From: Falsiroseomonas sp046052145
GTDB lineage: Bacteria; Pseudomonadota; Alphaproteobacteria; Acetobacterales; Acetobacteraceae
Reading direction: 5' to 3'
NCBI GenBank assembly: GCA_046052145.1
Contig: JBJOMW010000003.1
Coordinates: 62,001-126,000 of the forward strand
DNA: 64,000 bases
Numbering within the stretch: the stretch's first letter is position 1; each line of letters starts with the position of its first letter. This document shows positions 14,246 to 23,399 of this stretch, piece after piece. The notes below the pieces were generated by a model, which had not been told where the DNA came from, searched no databases, and saw nothing but the letters and a program-made list of their open reading frames with translations. Both the position numbers and the translations under genes were made by a program.

Positions 14246-15895
14246 ATGAGGCAGAGGGGTCTTCGCGCGCTCCTGCTCGGTGTCGTGGCGCTCGCCATGA
14301 CGGCGGGTGCGGGATCGGCGCAGGAGCGGGTCCTGCGGATCGGCATGACGGCAGCCGACATCCCGCGCACCCTGGGGCAGCCCGACCAGGGCTTCGAGGG
14401 CAACCGCTTCACCGGCATCCCGCTCTATGACGCCCTGACGCATTGGGACCTGACGAAGGCGGATCAGCCTTCGGTGGTGATCCCGGGCCTGGCGACGGAA
14501 TGGGCGGTGGACGCCAATGACCGCACCAAGTGGGTCTTCCGCCTGCGCCAGGGCGTGCGCTTCCACGATGGCAGCCCCTTCAATGCGGCCGCCGTGGTGT
14601 GGAATGTGCAAAAGGTCCTCGACCAGAACGCGCCGCATTTTGACGCGAGCCAGGTCGGCGTGACCGTCAGCCGCATGCCCACGCTGCGCAGCGCGCGCGC
14701 CATCGACGAATTTACGGTCGAGCTGACGACCACTGAGCCGGACAGCTTCCTCCCGATCAACCTGACCAACCTGTTCATGGCGTCGCCCGCGCATTGGCAG
14801 GCGAAGTTCAACGCGGTGCCGGCGAGCGTGACGGATCCGCGCCAGCGCGCCCAGCAGGCCTGGGCCGCCTTCGCCGCCGACCCCTCGGGCTCCGGTCCGT
14901 TCCGTGGGGCCCGCTTCGTCCCGCGCGAGCGCTTCGAGATGGTGGCGAACCGGGAGTACTGGGATAGCGCCCGCCGCCCGCGCATCGACCGCGTGGTGCT
15001 ACTGCCGATCCCTGAGACGAATGCCCGCACCGCCGCCCTGCTCGGCAACCAGGTGGACTGGATCGAGGCGCCGGCGCCGGATGCCGTGCCGCAGATCACC
15101 CGCCGCGGCTTCGTCATGTACCAGAACGCCCAGCCGCATGTGTGGCCCTGGCAGTTCTCCTTCGCCGAAGGCTCGCCCTGGCTCGATCGGCGCGTCCGCC
15201 ACGCCGCGAACCTCTGCGTGAACCGCGACGAGCTGAAGGGCCTTCTCGGCGGCCTGATGGAAGTGCCGCGCGGCACTGTCGCCCCCGGCCATCCCTGGTG
15301 GGGCAACCCCTCCTTCAACATCCGCTACGACCTGCGTGAGGCGCAGCGCCTGATGCGGGAAGCGGGGCACAGCCAGCAGCGGCCGCTCCGCGTGCGCGTG
15401 CTGACCTCGGCCTCGGGCTCCGGCCAGATGCAGCCGGTGGTGATGAACGAGTTCCTGCAGCAGGCGCTGCGGGAATGCTTCTTCGATGTTCAGCTGGAAG
15501 TCGGCGAGTGGAACGCTGTCTTCACCAACTGGCGTGAAGGGGCGCGGCACCCGAACGCCCGCGGCGCGAATGCCATCAACGTCACCTTCGCGACGATGGA
15601 CCCGTTCTTCGCCATGGTGCGCTTCGTCTCCTCGGCGACGCAGCCGCCGGTCTCGAACAACTGGGGCCACTTCGTGAACCCGGAGTTCGACCAGCTGATC
15701 GCCGCCGCGCGCACCACCTTCGACGCGGCCGGACGTGATGCGGCGCTTGCCCGCCTGCATGCCCGCATCGTGGAGGAAGCCCCCTTCCTCTGGGTCGCGC
15801 ATGATGTCGGCCCGCGCGCGATGAGCGCGCGCGTCCGCGACGTGGTCCAGCCGCGCAGCTGGTTCATCGATATCGCCACGATGCGCATCGAATAG
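14246..15895 (+). CDS. ABC transporter substrate-binding protein, family 5 (peptide/nickel/opine type)
   Basis: A 549-aa periplasmic binding protein. Residues 1-25 are a Sec signal peptide with cleavage after GSA before QERVLRIG; there is no lipobox. The mature protein has the family-5 layout: PGLATEWAVD, KWVFRLRQGVRFHDGSPFNAAAVVW, GSGPFRGARFVPRE and LNRD-like VNRDELKGLLGG regions. It captures a peptide or similar solute for the downstream permeases and ATPases. It is the first gene of a five-gene operon expressed from a sigma-54 promoter, and it is followed by a strong hairpin before the permease gene, which should favour its higher expression. The ligand cannot be deduced. Confidence 0.9.
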   Translation: MRQRGLRALLLGVVALAMTAGAGSAQERVLRIGMTAADIPRTLGQPDQGFEGNRFTGIPLYDALTHWDLTKADQPSVVIPGLATEWAVDANDRTKWVFRLRQGVRFHDGSPFNAAAVVWNVQKVLDQNAPHFDASQVGVTVSRMPTLRSARAIDEFTVELTTTEPDSFLPINLTNLFMASPAHWQAKFNAVPASVTDPRQRAQQAWAAFAADPSGSGPFRGARFVPRERFEMVANREYWDSARRPRIDRVVLLPIPETNARTAALLGNQVDWIEAPAPDAVPQITRRGFVMYQNAQPHVWPWQFSFAEGSPWLDRRVRHAANLCVNRDELKGLLGGLMEVPRGTVAPGHPWWGNPSFNIRYDLREAQRLMREAGHSQQRPLRVRVLTSASGSGQMQPVVMNEFLQQALRECFFDVQLEVGEWNAVFTNWREGARHPNARGANAINVTFATMDPFFAMVRFVSSATQPPVSNNWGHFVNPEFDQLIAAARTTFDAAGRDAALARLHARIVEEAPFLWVAHDVGPRAMSARVRDVVQPRSWFIDIATMRIE

Positions 15896-15904
15896 GGAAC
15901 CGAA

Positions 15905-15932
15905 GGGGCGCGCCGCGATTGCGGCGCGCCCC
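15905..15932 (+). promoter_or_regulatory. Intercistronic hairpin after the binding-protein gene
   Basis: GGGGCGCGCCGC (15905-15916), loop GATT, GCGGCGCGCCCC (15921-15932): a perfect 12-bp stem. Its place between the binding-protein and permease genes is typical of mRNA-stabilising or partially terminating hairpins that raise binding-protein levels over membrane components. A short TTT follows. Confidence 0.65.
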
Positions 15933-15941
15933 GCTTTGCAC

Positions 15942-16895
15942 ATGACCCTCTTTCTTCTCCGGCGGCTGCTCTACGCGCTGCCCATCGTGGTTGGCGTGTC
16001 GCTGGTGTGCTTCGCGTTGGTGCACATCGCCCCGGGCGATCCGCTGCTATCCGTGCTGCCGCCTGACGCGACCGATGCGGTGCGCGCGCAGATGATGGCA
16101 GCCTATGGCTTCGACCGCCCCTATTGGGAGCAGTTCCTGCGCTGGTGCTGGCGCGCGCTTGGCGGCGACCTCGGGACCTCCATCGCCAGCGGCCGCCCGG
16201 TCGCAACCGAGGTGTTGCGTGCGGTCGGCAACACGCTGATCCTGGCGGTGGCCGCGACGCTGATCGGCTTCGCCTTCGGCCTGCTGTTCGGCGTCGTCGC
16301 CGGGTACTTCCGCGATTCCTGGGTGGACAAGGTCGCCTCCACCCTGGCCGTGATCGGCGTCTCGGTGCCGCATTACTGGCTCGGCATGGTGCTGGTCATC
16401 ATCTTCTCCTCCCAGCTGGCCTGGCTGCCGGCGACGGGGATGGGGCCGTCCGGCTCGAGCGGCTGGATTCCGGATGCGGCGCATCTCTCGCACCTGCTGC
16501 TGCCCGCCATCACCATGAGCGTGATCCCGATGGGCATCGTCGCGCGCACCACGCGCGCCCTGGTCGCCGAGATCCTCAGCCAGGATTTCGTCGGTGCGTT
16601 GCGCGCCAAGGGCCTCGGCGAGGGCCGCGTCTTTTCCCATGTCGTGAAGAACGCCGCGCCGACGGCGATCGCGGTGATGGGGCTGCAGCTTGGCTATCTC
16701 CTCGGCGGTTCGATCCTGATCGAGACCGTCTTCTCCTGGCCCGGCACGGGCTTCCTGCTGAACTCGGCGATCTTCCAGCGCGACCTGCCGCTGCTGCAGG
16801 GCACCATCCTGGTGCTGGCGCTGTTCTTCGTCGCCCTCAACCTGGTGGTGGATGTCGTGCAGACTGCCATCGATCCGCGGATCCAGCGGGCATGA
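15942..16895 (+). CDS. ABC transporter permease (DppB/OppB type)
   Basis: A 317-aa inner-membrane permease with six predicted transmembrane helices. The N terminus (LLRRLLYALPIVVGVSLVCF) and the APGDP motif following it are characteristic of DppB/OppB proteins. The conserved EAA-like loop contacting the ATPase lies around GALRAKGLGEGRVFSHVVKN. ATG 15942 is used; a TTG lies two codons upstream. Its stop overlaps the next permease start (ATGA). Confidence 0.9.
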   Translation: MTLFLLRRLLYALPIVVGVSLVCFALVHIAPGDPLLSVLPPDATDAVRAQMMAAYGFDRPYWEQFLRWCWRALGGDLGTSIASGRPVATEVLRAVGNTLILAVAATLIGFAFGLLFGVVAGYFRDSWVDKVASTLAVIGVSVPHYWLGMVLVIIFSSQLAWLPATGMGPSGSSGWIPDAAHLSHLLLPAITMSVIPMGIVARTTRALVAEILSQDFVGALRAKGLGEGRVFSHVVKNAAPTAIAVMGLQLGYLLGGSILIETVFSWPGTGFLLNSAIFQRDLPLLQGTILVLALFFVALNLVVDVVQTAIDPRIQRA

Positions 16896-17779
16896 ACGTC
16901 CTGCGCATACCCACGCCCGCGCTGCAGCCCATCGAGACCTCGGAGGGCTATTGGCGTTCGGTCCTGCGGCGCTTCTGGAAGGACAAGGTCGCCGTCGCCG
17001 CGGCGCTGGTGATCCTGGCTATCCTGTTCGTCGCGGTCTTCGCCTATTGGATCGCGCCGATGGACCCCTATGCCGGCCGCACCATCCGGCGCCTCCGCCC
17101 GATCGGGACGGAGGGTTTCCCGCTGGGCACGGATGAATTGGGCCGCGACATGCTCTCCCGCCTCATCGTGGGGGCGCGGATGTCGCTGCTGATGGGCGTG
17201 ACGCCGGTGCTGATCGCTTTCGTTACCGGCTCCGCGCTCGGTATCGCGGCCGGCTTCGCGGGCGGCTGGTTCAACACGGCGGTGATGCGGACCGTGGACG
17301 TGTTCTACGCCTTCCCCTCCGTGCTGCTCGCCGTTGCGCTCTCCGGCGCGCTGGGCGCGGGCTTGGGCAATGCGATGCTGTCGCTGACCATCGTGTTCAT
17401 CCCGCCCATCGTCCGCGTGGCGGAAGCGGTGACGACACAGGTGCGCGGGCGCGACTATGTCGAGGCCGCCCGGGCCTCTGGCGCGCCGGCGCTGACGATC
17501 GTGCGCGTCCATGTGCTGTCCAATGTGCTGGGGCCGATCTTCGTCTATGCGACCAGCTTGATCAGCGTCTCCATGATCCTCGCCTCCGGCCTGTCGTTCC
17601 TTGGCCTTGGCGTGCGGCCGCCGGAGCCGGAATGGGGCTTGATGCTGAACACGCTGCGCACCGCCATCTATGTCCAGCCCTGGGTGGCGGCGCTGCCGGG
17701 CCTCTGCATCTTCGTCACCTCGATCGCCTTCAACATGTTCTCTGACGGGCTGCGCAACGCGATGGATGTGAAGGCATGA
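16892..17779 (+). CDS. ABC transporter permease (DppC/OppC type)
   Basis: A 295-aa partner permease. It has the DppC layout: a short cytoplasmic N terminus, first helix (AALVILAILFVAVFAYWIAP), then GTDELGRDMLSRLIVGARMS, the diagnostic DppC motif, and the EAA loop near YVEAARASGAPALTIVRVHV. It forms the heterodimeric channel with the upstream permease. The start overlaps the previous stop by 4 nt and its own stop overlaps the following ATPase start by 4 nt, so all genes are translationally coupled. Confidence 0.92.
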   Translation: MNVLRIPTPALQPIETSEGYWRSVLRRFWKDKVAVAAALVILAILFVAVFAYWIAPMDPYAGRTIRRLRPIGTEGFPLGTDELGRDMLSRLIVGARMSLLMGVTPVLIAFVTGSALGIAAGFAGGWFNTAVMRTVDVFYAFPSVLLAVALSGALGAGLGNAMLSLTIVFIPPIVRVAEAVTTQVRGRDYVEAARASGAPALTIVRVHVLSNVLGPIFVYATSLISVSMILASGLSFLGLGVRPPEPEWGLMLNTLRTAIYVQPWVAALPGLCIFVTSIAFNMFSDGLRNAMDVKA

Positions 17780-18783
17780 ACGGCGTGAGTGCCCCGCTCA
17801 TCTCTGTGGCTGGCCTGGTGAAGCACTTTGCGGTGCGCCGCGACCTGCTGGGCCGGCCCACCGCCGTCGTGCGCGCGGTGGACGGCATCGATTTCGATGT
17901 TCGCCAGGGCGAGACACTCGGCATCGTCGGGGAATCCGGCTGCGGCAAGTCCACCACCGCGCGGCTGATGCTGAAGTTGATCGAACCCGATGCCGGGGAG
18001 ATCGTCTTCGATGGCGCCGTGGTGGGCGGGCGCGATCTGCCGATGCAGGCCTTCCGCCGCCAGGCGCAGATCGTCTTCCAGGACAGTTATGCCTCGCTCA
18101 ATCCGCGGCTGACGGTGGAATCATCGATCGCCTTCGGTCCGCAGGTCCATGGCACGCCGGCCCGTCAGGCGGTGGAGCGGGCCCGTGCCCTGCTGGCCCG
18201 CGTCGGGCTGGAGCCGGCGCGCTTTGCCGGGCGCTATCCGCATGAGCTCTCCGGCGGCCAGCGCCAGCGCGTCAACATCGCCCGCGCCCTGGCCTTCGAG
18301 CCGCGGCTGCTGGTGCTGGATGAGGCAGTGTCGGCCCTCGACAAATCGGTGGAGGCGCAGGTCTTGAACCTGCTGCTCGACCTGAAGGAGGAGTTCGGCC
18401 TCACCTATGTCTTCATCAGCCACGACCTGAACGTGGTGCGCTTCATGGCGGATCGGGTGATGGTGATGTATCTCGGCAAAGTCGCGGAGATCGGCCCGGC
18501 GGAGCAGGTCTTCGCCGCGCCCCGGCATCCCTATGCCGCGGCGCTGCTGCGCTCCATGCCGTCCATGGATCCCGATGCGCGGACCGAGGAGGCGCCGATC
18601 ACCGGCGATCCGCCGAGCCCGATCAACCCGCCATCCGGCTGCCGTTTCCACACGCGCTGCACCTTCGCCGAAGCGGCCTGTTCGGCGCGCGAGCCGGCAC
18701 CGGCCACCGGCGCGCATGGCGTCGCCTGCTTGATGCATGAGGCAGGGTCCGGTCATTCCCGCGCAGCGAGGGTTGCGGCATGA
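17776..18783 (+). CDS. ABC transporter ATP-binding protein (DppF/OppF type)
   Basis: A 335-aa ATPase. Walker A is GESGCGKST, Q-loop in IVFQDSYASLNPR (DppF-type), signature LSGGQRQR, Walker B LLVLDEAVSALD, and H-loop ISHDL. The C-terminal oligopeptide-transporter extension contains GCRFHTRC and further cysteines, which in relatives can bind an Fe-S cluster. The Walker B segment has DEAV where DEPV/DEPT is usual, as is common for the OppF branch. It works as a heterodimer with the following ATPase. Confidence 0.92.
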   Translation: MNGVSAPLISVAGLVKHFAVRRDLLGRPTAVVRAVDGIDFDVRQGETLGIVGESGCGKSTTARLMLKLIEPDAGEIVFDGAVVGGRDLPMQAFRRQAQIVFQDSYASLNPRLTVESSIAFGPQVHGTPARQAVERARALLARVGLEPARFAGRYPHELSGGQRQRVNIARALAFEPRLLVLDEAVSALDKSVEAQVLNLLLDLKEEFGLTYVFISHDLNVVRFMADRVMVMYLGKVAEIGPAEQVFAAPRHPYAAALLRSMPSMDPDARTEEAPITGDPPSPINPPSGCRFHTRCTFAEAACSAREPAPATGAHGVACLMHEAGSGHSRAARVAA

Positions 18784-19817
18784 GCGCGGAAGGACAGGGA
18801 AATCTAGCCGCGGGCGATGCAGGCCTGCAGCGATCCACCGAGCCTGTGATCGATGTGCGTGGCCTGCAGGTGACCTTCACCGGCGGGGCGAAGCCCGTGC
18901 AGGCCGTGCGCGGCGTGAACCTCGCCGTAGACCGCGGTGAGACGCTTGCGCTGCTGGGCGAATCCGGGTCGGGCAAGAGCGTCACGCTGCGCGCCCTGCT
19001 GCGCCTCAACCCCGAGCGGAAATCGCGGACGGATGGCAGGCTCCGCGTGGCGGGGCAGGATGTGCTGGCGCTGCGCGGCCGGGCGCTTGAGGATTTCCGC
19101 GGCAAGACGGCCTCGATGATCTTCCAGGAGCCGTCTCTCGCGCTCGATCCGGTCTATACGCTGGGCCAGCAGATCGCCGAGGCGGTGGTGAAGCATGAGG
19201 GCGTTCCGGCGTCCGAAGGCTGGGCCCGCGCGCTGGAACTGTTCCGCCGCGTCGGCATTCCCGAAGCGGAACGGCGGCTCAAGGCCTATCCGCACGAGAT
19301 GTCGGGCGGCATGCGCCAGCGCGCGATGATCGCGCTTGCACTCGCCTGTCGGCCGCAGGTGCTGCTGGCGGATGAGCCCACCACGGCGCTCGACGCCACC
19401 GTGCAGATCCAGGTCCTGCTGCTGCTGCGGGAATTGCAGCGGGAGTTCGGCCTGGCGACGATCTTCGTCACGCATGACATCGGGGTGGCAGTGGAAGTCG
19501 CGGACCGCATCGCCGTGATGTATGCCGGCCGCATCGTCGAGACCGGGCCGGTGCGGGAGATCATCCGCAACCCACGCCATCCCTACACCATCGGGCTGCT
19601 GCGGGCGCGTATGGGCCATGAACAGATGCGCGGATCGCGGCTGGAAGCGATCCCCGGCGCGCCACCCGACCTTTCGGCCCTGCCGCCCGGCTGCGCATTC
19701 GCGCCGCGCTGCCGCTTCGTGGACGCCGCTTGCACGCGCGCTGATCCGGCGGAGGAGCGCCTCGGGCCGGATCACGCCGTGTGCTGCATCCGGGCGCTGG
19801 AGACCTTGGCGGCCTGA
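18780..19817 (+). CDS. ABC transporter ATP-binding protein (DppD/OppD type)
   Basis: A 345-aa ATPase completing the five-gene transporter. It has Walker A GESGSGKSV, Q-loop MIFQEPSLALDPVYT, signature MSGGMRQR, Walker B VLLADEPTTALDAT, H-loop THDIGV, and the Cys-containing C-terminal extension (GCAFAPRCRFVDAAC). The start overlaps the previous stop (ATGA at 18780). It carries an N-terminal extension of about 20 residues before the nucleotide-binding domain. Operon order is binding protein, B, C, F, D, unlike the classical D-before-F order. Confidence 0.92.
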   Translation: MSAEGQGNLAAGDAGLQRSTEPVIDVRGLQVTFTGGAKPVQAVRGVNLAVDRGETLALLGESGSGKSVTLRALLRLNPERKSRTDGRLRVAGQDVLALRGRALEDFRGKTASMIFQEPSLALDPVYTLGQQIAEAVVKHEGVPASEGWARALELFRRVGIPEAERRLKAYPHEMSGGMRQRAMIALALACRPQVLLADEPTTALDATVQIQVLLLLRELQREFGLATIFVTHDIGVAVEVADRIAVMYAGRIVETGPVREIIRNPRHPYTIGLLRARMGHEQMRGSRLEAIPGAPPDLSALPPGCAFAPRCRFVDAACTRADPAEERLGPDHAVCCIRALETLAA

Positions 19818-19843
19818 CGCTGCCGGTCCCGCGGGACGGGTCT

Positions 19844-20815
19844 TTATTCGACGCGGATATTGTTGGCGCGGATGACCTGCGCGTAGGTATCCGTGTAGCG
19901 ACGGATCTCCTCGCCGAACCGCGCGGAGGGGTGGGCGAGGACAGTGAAGCCCATCTCCTCCAGCCGTCCCTTGATCGCCGGCTGCGCCAGCGCCGACAGC
20001 CATGCGGCTTCGAGCCGTGCGCGTGCCGGCGCCGGCACGGTGGCGCGGCAGACCAGGCCGAACCAGCTATCCGACAGCACCAGCGGGAAGCCGAGCTCGG
20101 CGATCGTCGGCACATTCGGCAATGCTGGCACACGTCCCTCGGCGGAGATCGCCACGGCGCGAACCTGGCCGAGCTGCGCGGGCTGGATCATGTCCGGCAG
20201 ATTGGCCAGCATGAATTGCAGCCGCCCGCCGACCAGATCCGTGTGGGCCTGCGACGGGCTGTTGTAGGGCACATGCGTGGCATTCAGCCGCGCCAATTCG
20301 CGGAACTGCTCGCCGCCCAGGTGGTTCGAGGTGCCGATGCCGTAGGACCCGAAGGACAACCCCGCGCCGGGCCGCCGCCCGGCCTCCAAGAAGCCGGCGA
20401 AGTCGTTCGCAACCGAGGGATGCACCGCCAGCACATGCGGCACCACGGTGGCCATCACCAGCGGGACGAAGTCGCGCAGGCCGTTATAGGGCGTCGAGGG
20501 GCGGAGCGTGACGTTGGCCGCGAAGCTGTTCGCGACCATGATCATGGTGTGGCCATCGGCCGGCGCGCGGAACGCTTCCTGGGTGCCAACCACGGTCCCG
20601 CCGCCCGGGCGATGCTCGACCACCACCGGTTGGCCGAGTTCGCGCGTCAGATGTTCCTGTGCGAGGCGCACCACGGGGTCCATGGTGCCGCCGGGCGGGA
20701 AGGGGATGATGACGCGCACGGGCTGCGTCGGCGACCAGCTGCCTTGCGCCCGCGCGACGGCGGGCAGTGCGAGCAGGCCGGCCGCCACGAGGCGGCGGGA
20801 GAGCATCTGGGTCAT
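19844..20815 (-). CDS. Tripartite tricarboxylate transporter receptor (TctC/Bug family)
   Basis: A 323-aa periplasmic receptor. Signal peptide residues 1-24 end AVARA before QGSWSP. Family hallmarks follow: VRVIIPFPPGGTMDPVVRLAQ, VVVEHRPGGGTVVGTQE and the PYNG..D-type regions. Members bind small carboxylates or aromatic acids for TctAB, but no TctA/TctB gene is near, as is usual for the expanded orphan Bug sets. CAGGAG lies about 8 nt before ATG 20815, and a TTGACG -35-like box lies further upstream. It converges on the ABC operon. Confidence 0.88.
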   Translation of the reverse strand: MTQMLSRRLVAAGLLALPAVARAQGSWSPTQPVRVIIPFPPGGTMDPVVRLAQEHLTRELGQPVVVEHRPGGGTVVGTQEAFRAPADGHTMIMVANSFAANVTLRPSTPYNGLRDFVPLVMATVVPHVLAVHPSVANDFAGFLEAGRRPGAGLSFGSYGIGTSNHLGGEQFRELARLNATHVPYNSPSQAHTDLVGGRLQFMLANLPDMIQPAQLGQVRAVAISAEGRVPALPNVPTIAELGFPLVLSDSWFGLVCRATVPAPARARLEAAWLSALAQPAIKGRLEEMGFTVLAHPSARFGEEIRRYTDTYAQVIRANNIRVE

Positions 20816-20935
20816 GCGGCGAACTCCTGGCGCGGATGCATCAGTGCTGCATTCTGCGCGCGGCCCGTCAAGCGGGGTGTGGCCGCGCGCCGCCAGCGAT
20901 CCGCGCGCATAACGCGCCGCGCGGGAGAGCGCCGA

Positions 20936-21694
20936 CTACCGCGCCGCCACCACGCGTTCGTGCCAGATGCCGCGGCAGTCCATCTCGTATTCCAGGTCGA
21001 CGACAGGCGGGCGGCAGAACTGCCAGGTCACACCATGCCGTGCGGCGCCGCGCGTCACCAGTTCATCGCCCAGGAAGGGATGGATGTCGTGCACCGTGTA
21101 CACCTGCACGCCCGTCGTGCCGGCCCAATTCGCCCCGAGCACGCCCATGCGCCGCTCCATCTCCCCCAGCACCCAGCGCGCCTTGGTGCGCAGGCCGGCG
21201 GGCGAGAGGTCGCCGAGCGCGACGGTATTGTCGCGGTAATTCCCCTTGCCCTCCTGCGCCTCGCCGCTGCCGGCGACCGCGAAGGACGGCGCGGCGGCCG
21301 CATCGGGCACGGTGTAGACGAAGGCGTGGAAGCAGGGCTCGGCGGGTGGCGCGATCTCGGGGCAGACATTGCTGCGCGCCACCGGGTTCAGCCCGTCGCG
21401 GAAGAGGCCCCATTCGGTCAGCACACCGCCATAGATGCGGTTGAAGGCGGCGAAGCCAGCCTCGGTGAAGGGGGCGGGGGAGCGCAGCTCGCAGGCGGCG
21501 AAGGCGGCTTTCGGGCGGCCGGCGGCGGCCAGAATCTCTGCGATCAAGGCGAAGCCGCGCATCAGCGGCACGGGTTCCGCGAAGCGGACGCGTTCCAGCG
21601 TGAAGCCCGGCTCGGCGGCCACGCCGGCGCTGTATTGATAGACGCCCGGGATGAAGCGGAACCCGCCCTCTGGCACGACAACGGCGTTGGTCAT
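20936..21694 (-). CDS. Rid-superfamily-like protein, possible 2-aminomuconate deaminase-type (CnbZ-like)
   Basis: A 252-aa protein with GGAG 5 nt before ATG 21694. It has a Rid-like block (RIYGGVLTEWGLFR then NPVARSNVCPE) and conserved-looking segments ELRSPAPFTEAGFAAFN, GKGNYRDN and YTVHDIHPFLGDE. I recall very similar blocks in the CnbZ group, which deaminates 2-amino(chloro)muconate in nitro- and aminoaromatic breakdown. That identification is from memory and not certain. Position beside a TetR-controlled molybdenum hydroxylase/TRAP/cyclase operon fits catabolism of a nitrogen-bearing aromatic. No signal peptide; cytoplasmic. Confidence 0.6.
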   Translation of the reverse strand: MTNAVVVPEGGFRFIPGVYQYSAGVAAEPGFTLERVRFAEPVPLMRGFALIAEILAAAGRPKAAFAACELRSPAPFTEAGFAAFNRIYGGVLTEWGLFRDGLNPVARSNVCPEIAPPAEPCFHAFVYTVPDAAAAPSFAVAGSGEAQEGKGNYRDNTVALGDLSPAGLRTKARWVLGEMERRMGVLGANWAGTTGVQVYTVHDIHPFLGDELVTRGAARHGVTWQFCRPPVVDLEYEMDCRGIWHERVVAAR

Positions 21695-21797
21695 GGGATC
21701 TCCGAACTCCTGATGCTGCATGATGCAAGCGTCCAGCCCGCGGCTGCAACCCGGCGGAGAAGGCAGGCGCCCGGCGAGTAGCGCGCCGGCCCGCCCG

Positions 21798-22397
21798 CTA
21801 TCGCCGGAGTGCGACGAGGAAACGCTCCACCGAACGGTCGATGACGGGCCCGACATCGTCTGGCGTCGGCAGCTGGTAGATGAAGCGGCGGATGCCGATG
21901 TAGACGATGCTGCCGTGCAGCGCCCACATCTCCTCCATGTCGGGCGTGCAGTAGCGGCCGTCGCTGGCGATCTCGTCGCGCAGCGCGGAGAGCAGGCTGT
22001 CACCCACTCGCGAGAGATAACGCAGGTTCAGCGCTTCACCGGCGAGGCCGGCCCACATGAAGATGCGCATCCATTCATAGGTAAAGATCGCCGCGGCATA
22101 TTGGCGGTAGAAGTGGCACAGCCGCTGCTCCAGCGGCTGGGTGCGATCGCGGATTTCTTCGCCCCAGCGCGGGGACAAACGGCCGAGGAAGACGCGCTCG
22201 AACACGGCCTCCATCAGATCGGCCTTGCTGGCGAAGTAGCGGTAGAGCAGGGCCTGGGTGATGCCAATGCGGCTTGCGAGGTCGCGTGTTGTGCCGCCGA
22301 ATCCGACTTCGGCGAAATAGGCGACGGCCCCGGCCAGGATCTGCTCGCGCCGCGCCTGCGGCTCCAGGCGCCGACCCGCCGGCGACATGCCGTCCAC
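21798..22397 (-). CDS. TetR/AcrR-family transcriptional regulator
   Basis: A 199-aa regulator. The N-terminal HTH is clear: RREQILAGAVAYFAEVGFGG then TTRDLASRIGITQALLYRYF. The C-terminal ligand domain follows and is unassigned. GTG 22397 is chosen because GGGGAGG lies 9 nt upstream; ATG 22388 is an in-frame alternative with weaker spacing. It diverges from the molybdenum-hydroxylase operon, and an 18-bp palindrome lies over the shared promoter, so it most likely represses that operon until its substrate or a metabolite binds. Confidence 0.85.
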   Translation of the reverse strand: MDGMSPAGRRLEPQARREQILAGAVAYFAEVGFGGTTRDLASRIGITQALLYRYFASKADLMEAVFERVFLGRLSPRWGEEIRDRTQPLEQRLCHFYRQYAAAIFTYEWMRIFMWAGLAGEALNLRYLSRVGDSLLSALRDEIASDGRYCTPDMEEMWALHGSIVYIGIRRFIYQLPTPDDVGPVIDRSVERFLVALRR

Positions 22398-22437
22398 CCT
22401 GTTTTTCCTCCCCAACATGCGGCGAGGCACGCCGCGC

Positions 22438-22476
22438 TTGACAACCAGCTTAGTTTCCGTTGATCACTTGATCAAC
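22438..22476 (+). promoter_or_regulatory. Promoter of the Mo-hydroxylase operon with overlapping TetR operator
   Basis: A perfect -35 TTGACA (22438-22443) lies 17 nt from a weak -10 TGATCA (22461-22466). Overlapping the -10 is GTTGATCA-CT-TGATCAAC (22459-22476), two perfect 8-bp arms with a 2-bp spacer. On the other strand TTGATC and TAAGCT can form the tetR promoter, so one operator would control both directions. Confidence 0.65.
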
Positions 22477-22526
22477 AAGCAAAGGCGCCCGCCGCGGCAT
22501 GCGTGGGCGCAAGGGGGAACGACGCC

Positions 22527-23399
22527 ATGAAATGGCCGGCCTTCGGCTATGTCCGGGCCTCGACACTCGAGGATGTCTGGCGCTTGCAGGCGGAGCATGG
22601 CGATGCTCTGCGCATCCTGGCTGGCGGGCAGACGCTGCTGGCCACGCTGGCCTTCCGCTTGTCCGAGCCGCGGCTGCTGGTGGACATCACCCGCATCGCG
22701 GCGCTGCGCGGCATATCGGCGGCGGGCGGCGTGCTGCGCATCGGCGCGCTGACGCGCCATGTCGAACTCGGCCGCGATCCGCTGGTGGCGCAGCACGCGC
22801 CGCTGCTGGCGGAAGCTGTGCCCTTCATCGCGCATCCCGCCATCCGCAATCGCGGCACGATCGGCGGCAGCCTGGCCTATGCCGATCCGGCCGCCGAATT
22901 GCCGGCCTGCATCGTGGCGCTCGGTGCCACGGTCGTCGTCGCCTCGGCAGGCGGCGAGCGGCGCGTGCCGGCGGCCTCCTTCTTCACCGGATTGCTGGAG
23001 ACGGCGCTGCGCCCAGGTGAGCTGATCGCGGCGGTTGAGGTGCCGGCGGCAACCCCCGCCCAGCGCAGCGCAATCGTCGAGGTGGCGCGGCGTTCCGGCG
23101 ACTACGCCATGGCGGGGCTTGCCGCCTGCGTGACGCTGGACGGCCCGCGCGTGGCCGAGGCGCGGCTCGCCTATTTCGGCGTCGGCAACGGCCCGGTGTT
23201 GGCGAAGGGCGCGATGGCCGCCTTGCAGGGCCGCGCGCTCGGTGCCGAGGCCATCGCGGCGGCGCAGGCCGCGCTCGCGCAGGACCTCGACCCGCCATCC
23301 GACCTGCACGGCCCGCCGGAGATGAAGCGGCACCTTGCGCGCGTGCTGACCGCGCGCGCCCTCTCGCGCTTCCTGCCAGCCACGGAGATCGCAGCATGA
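22527..23399 (+). CDS. Molybdenum hydroxylase FAD-binding subunit (CoxM type)
   Basis: A 290-aa medium subunit of a xanthine-oxidase-family molybdoenzyme. FAD-binding segments are LAGGQTLLATLAF and AHPAIRNRGTIGGSLAYADPAAELP; a CO-dehydrogenase flavoprotein C-terminal domain follows. It passes electrons from the 2Fe-2S subunit to an acceptor. ATG 22527 has AAGGGGG upstream; it is the first gene of the operon and overlaps coxS-like by 4 nt. Confidence 0.9.
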   Translation: MKWPAFGYVRASTLEDVWRLQAEHGDALRILAGGQTLLATLAFRLSEPRLLVDITRIAALRGISAAGGVLRIGALTRHVELGRDPLVAQHAPLLAEAVPFIAHPAIRNRGTIGGSLAYADPAAELPACIVALGATVVVASAGGERRVPAASFFTGLLETALRPGELIAAVEVPAATPAQRSAIVEVARRSGDYAMAGLAACVTLDGPRVAEARLAYFGVGNGPVLAKGAMAALQGRALGAEAIAAAQAALAQDLDPPSDLHGPPEMKRHLARVLTARALSRFLPATEIAA

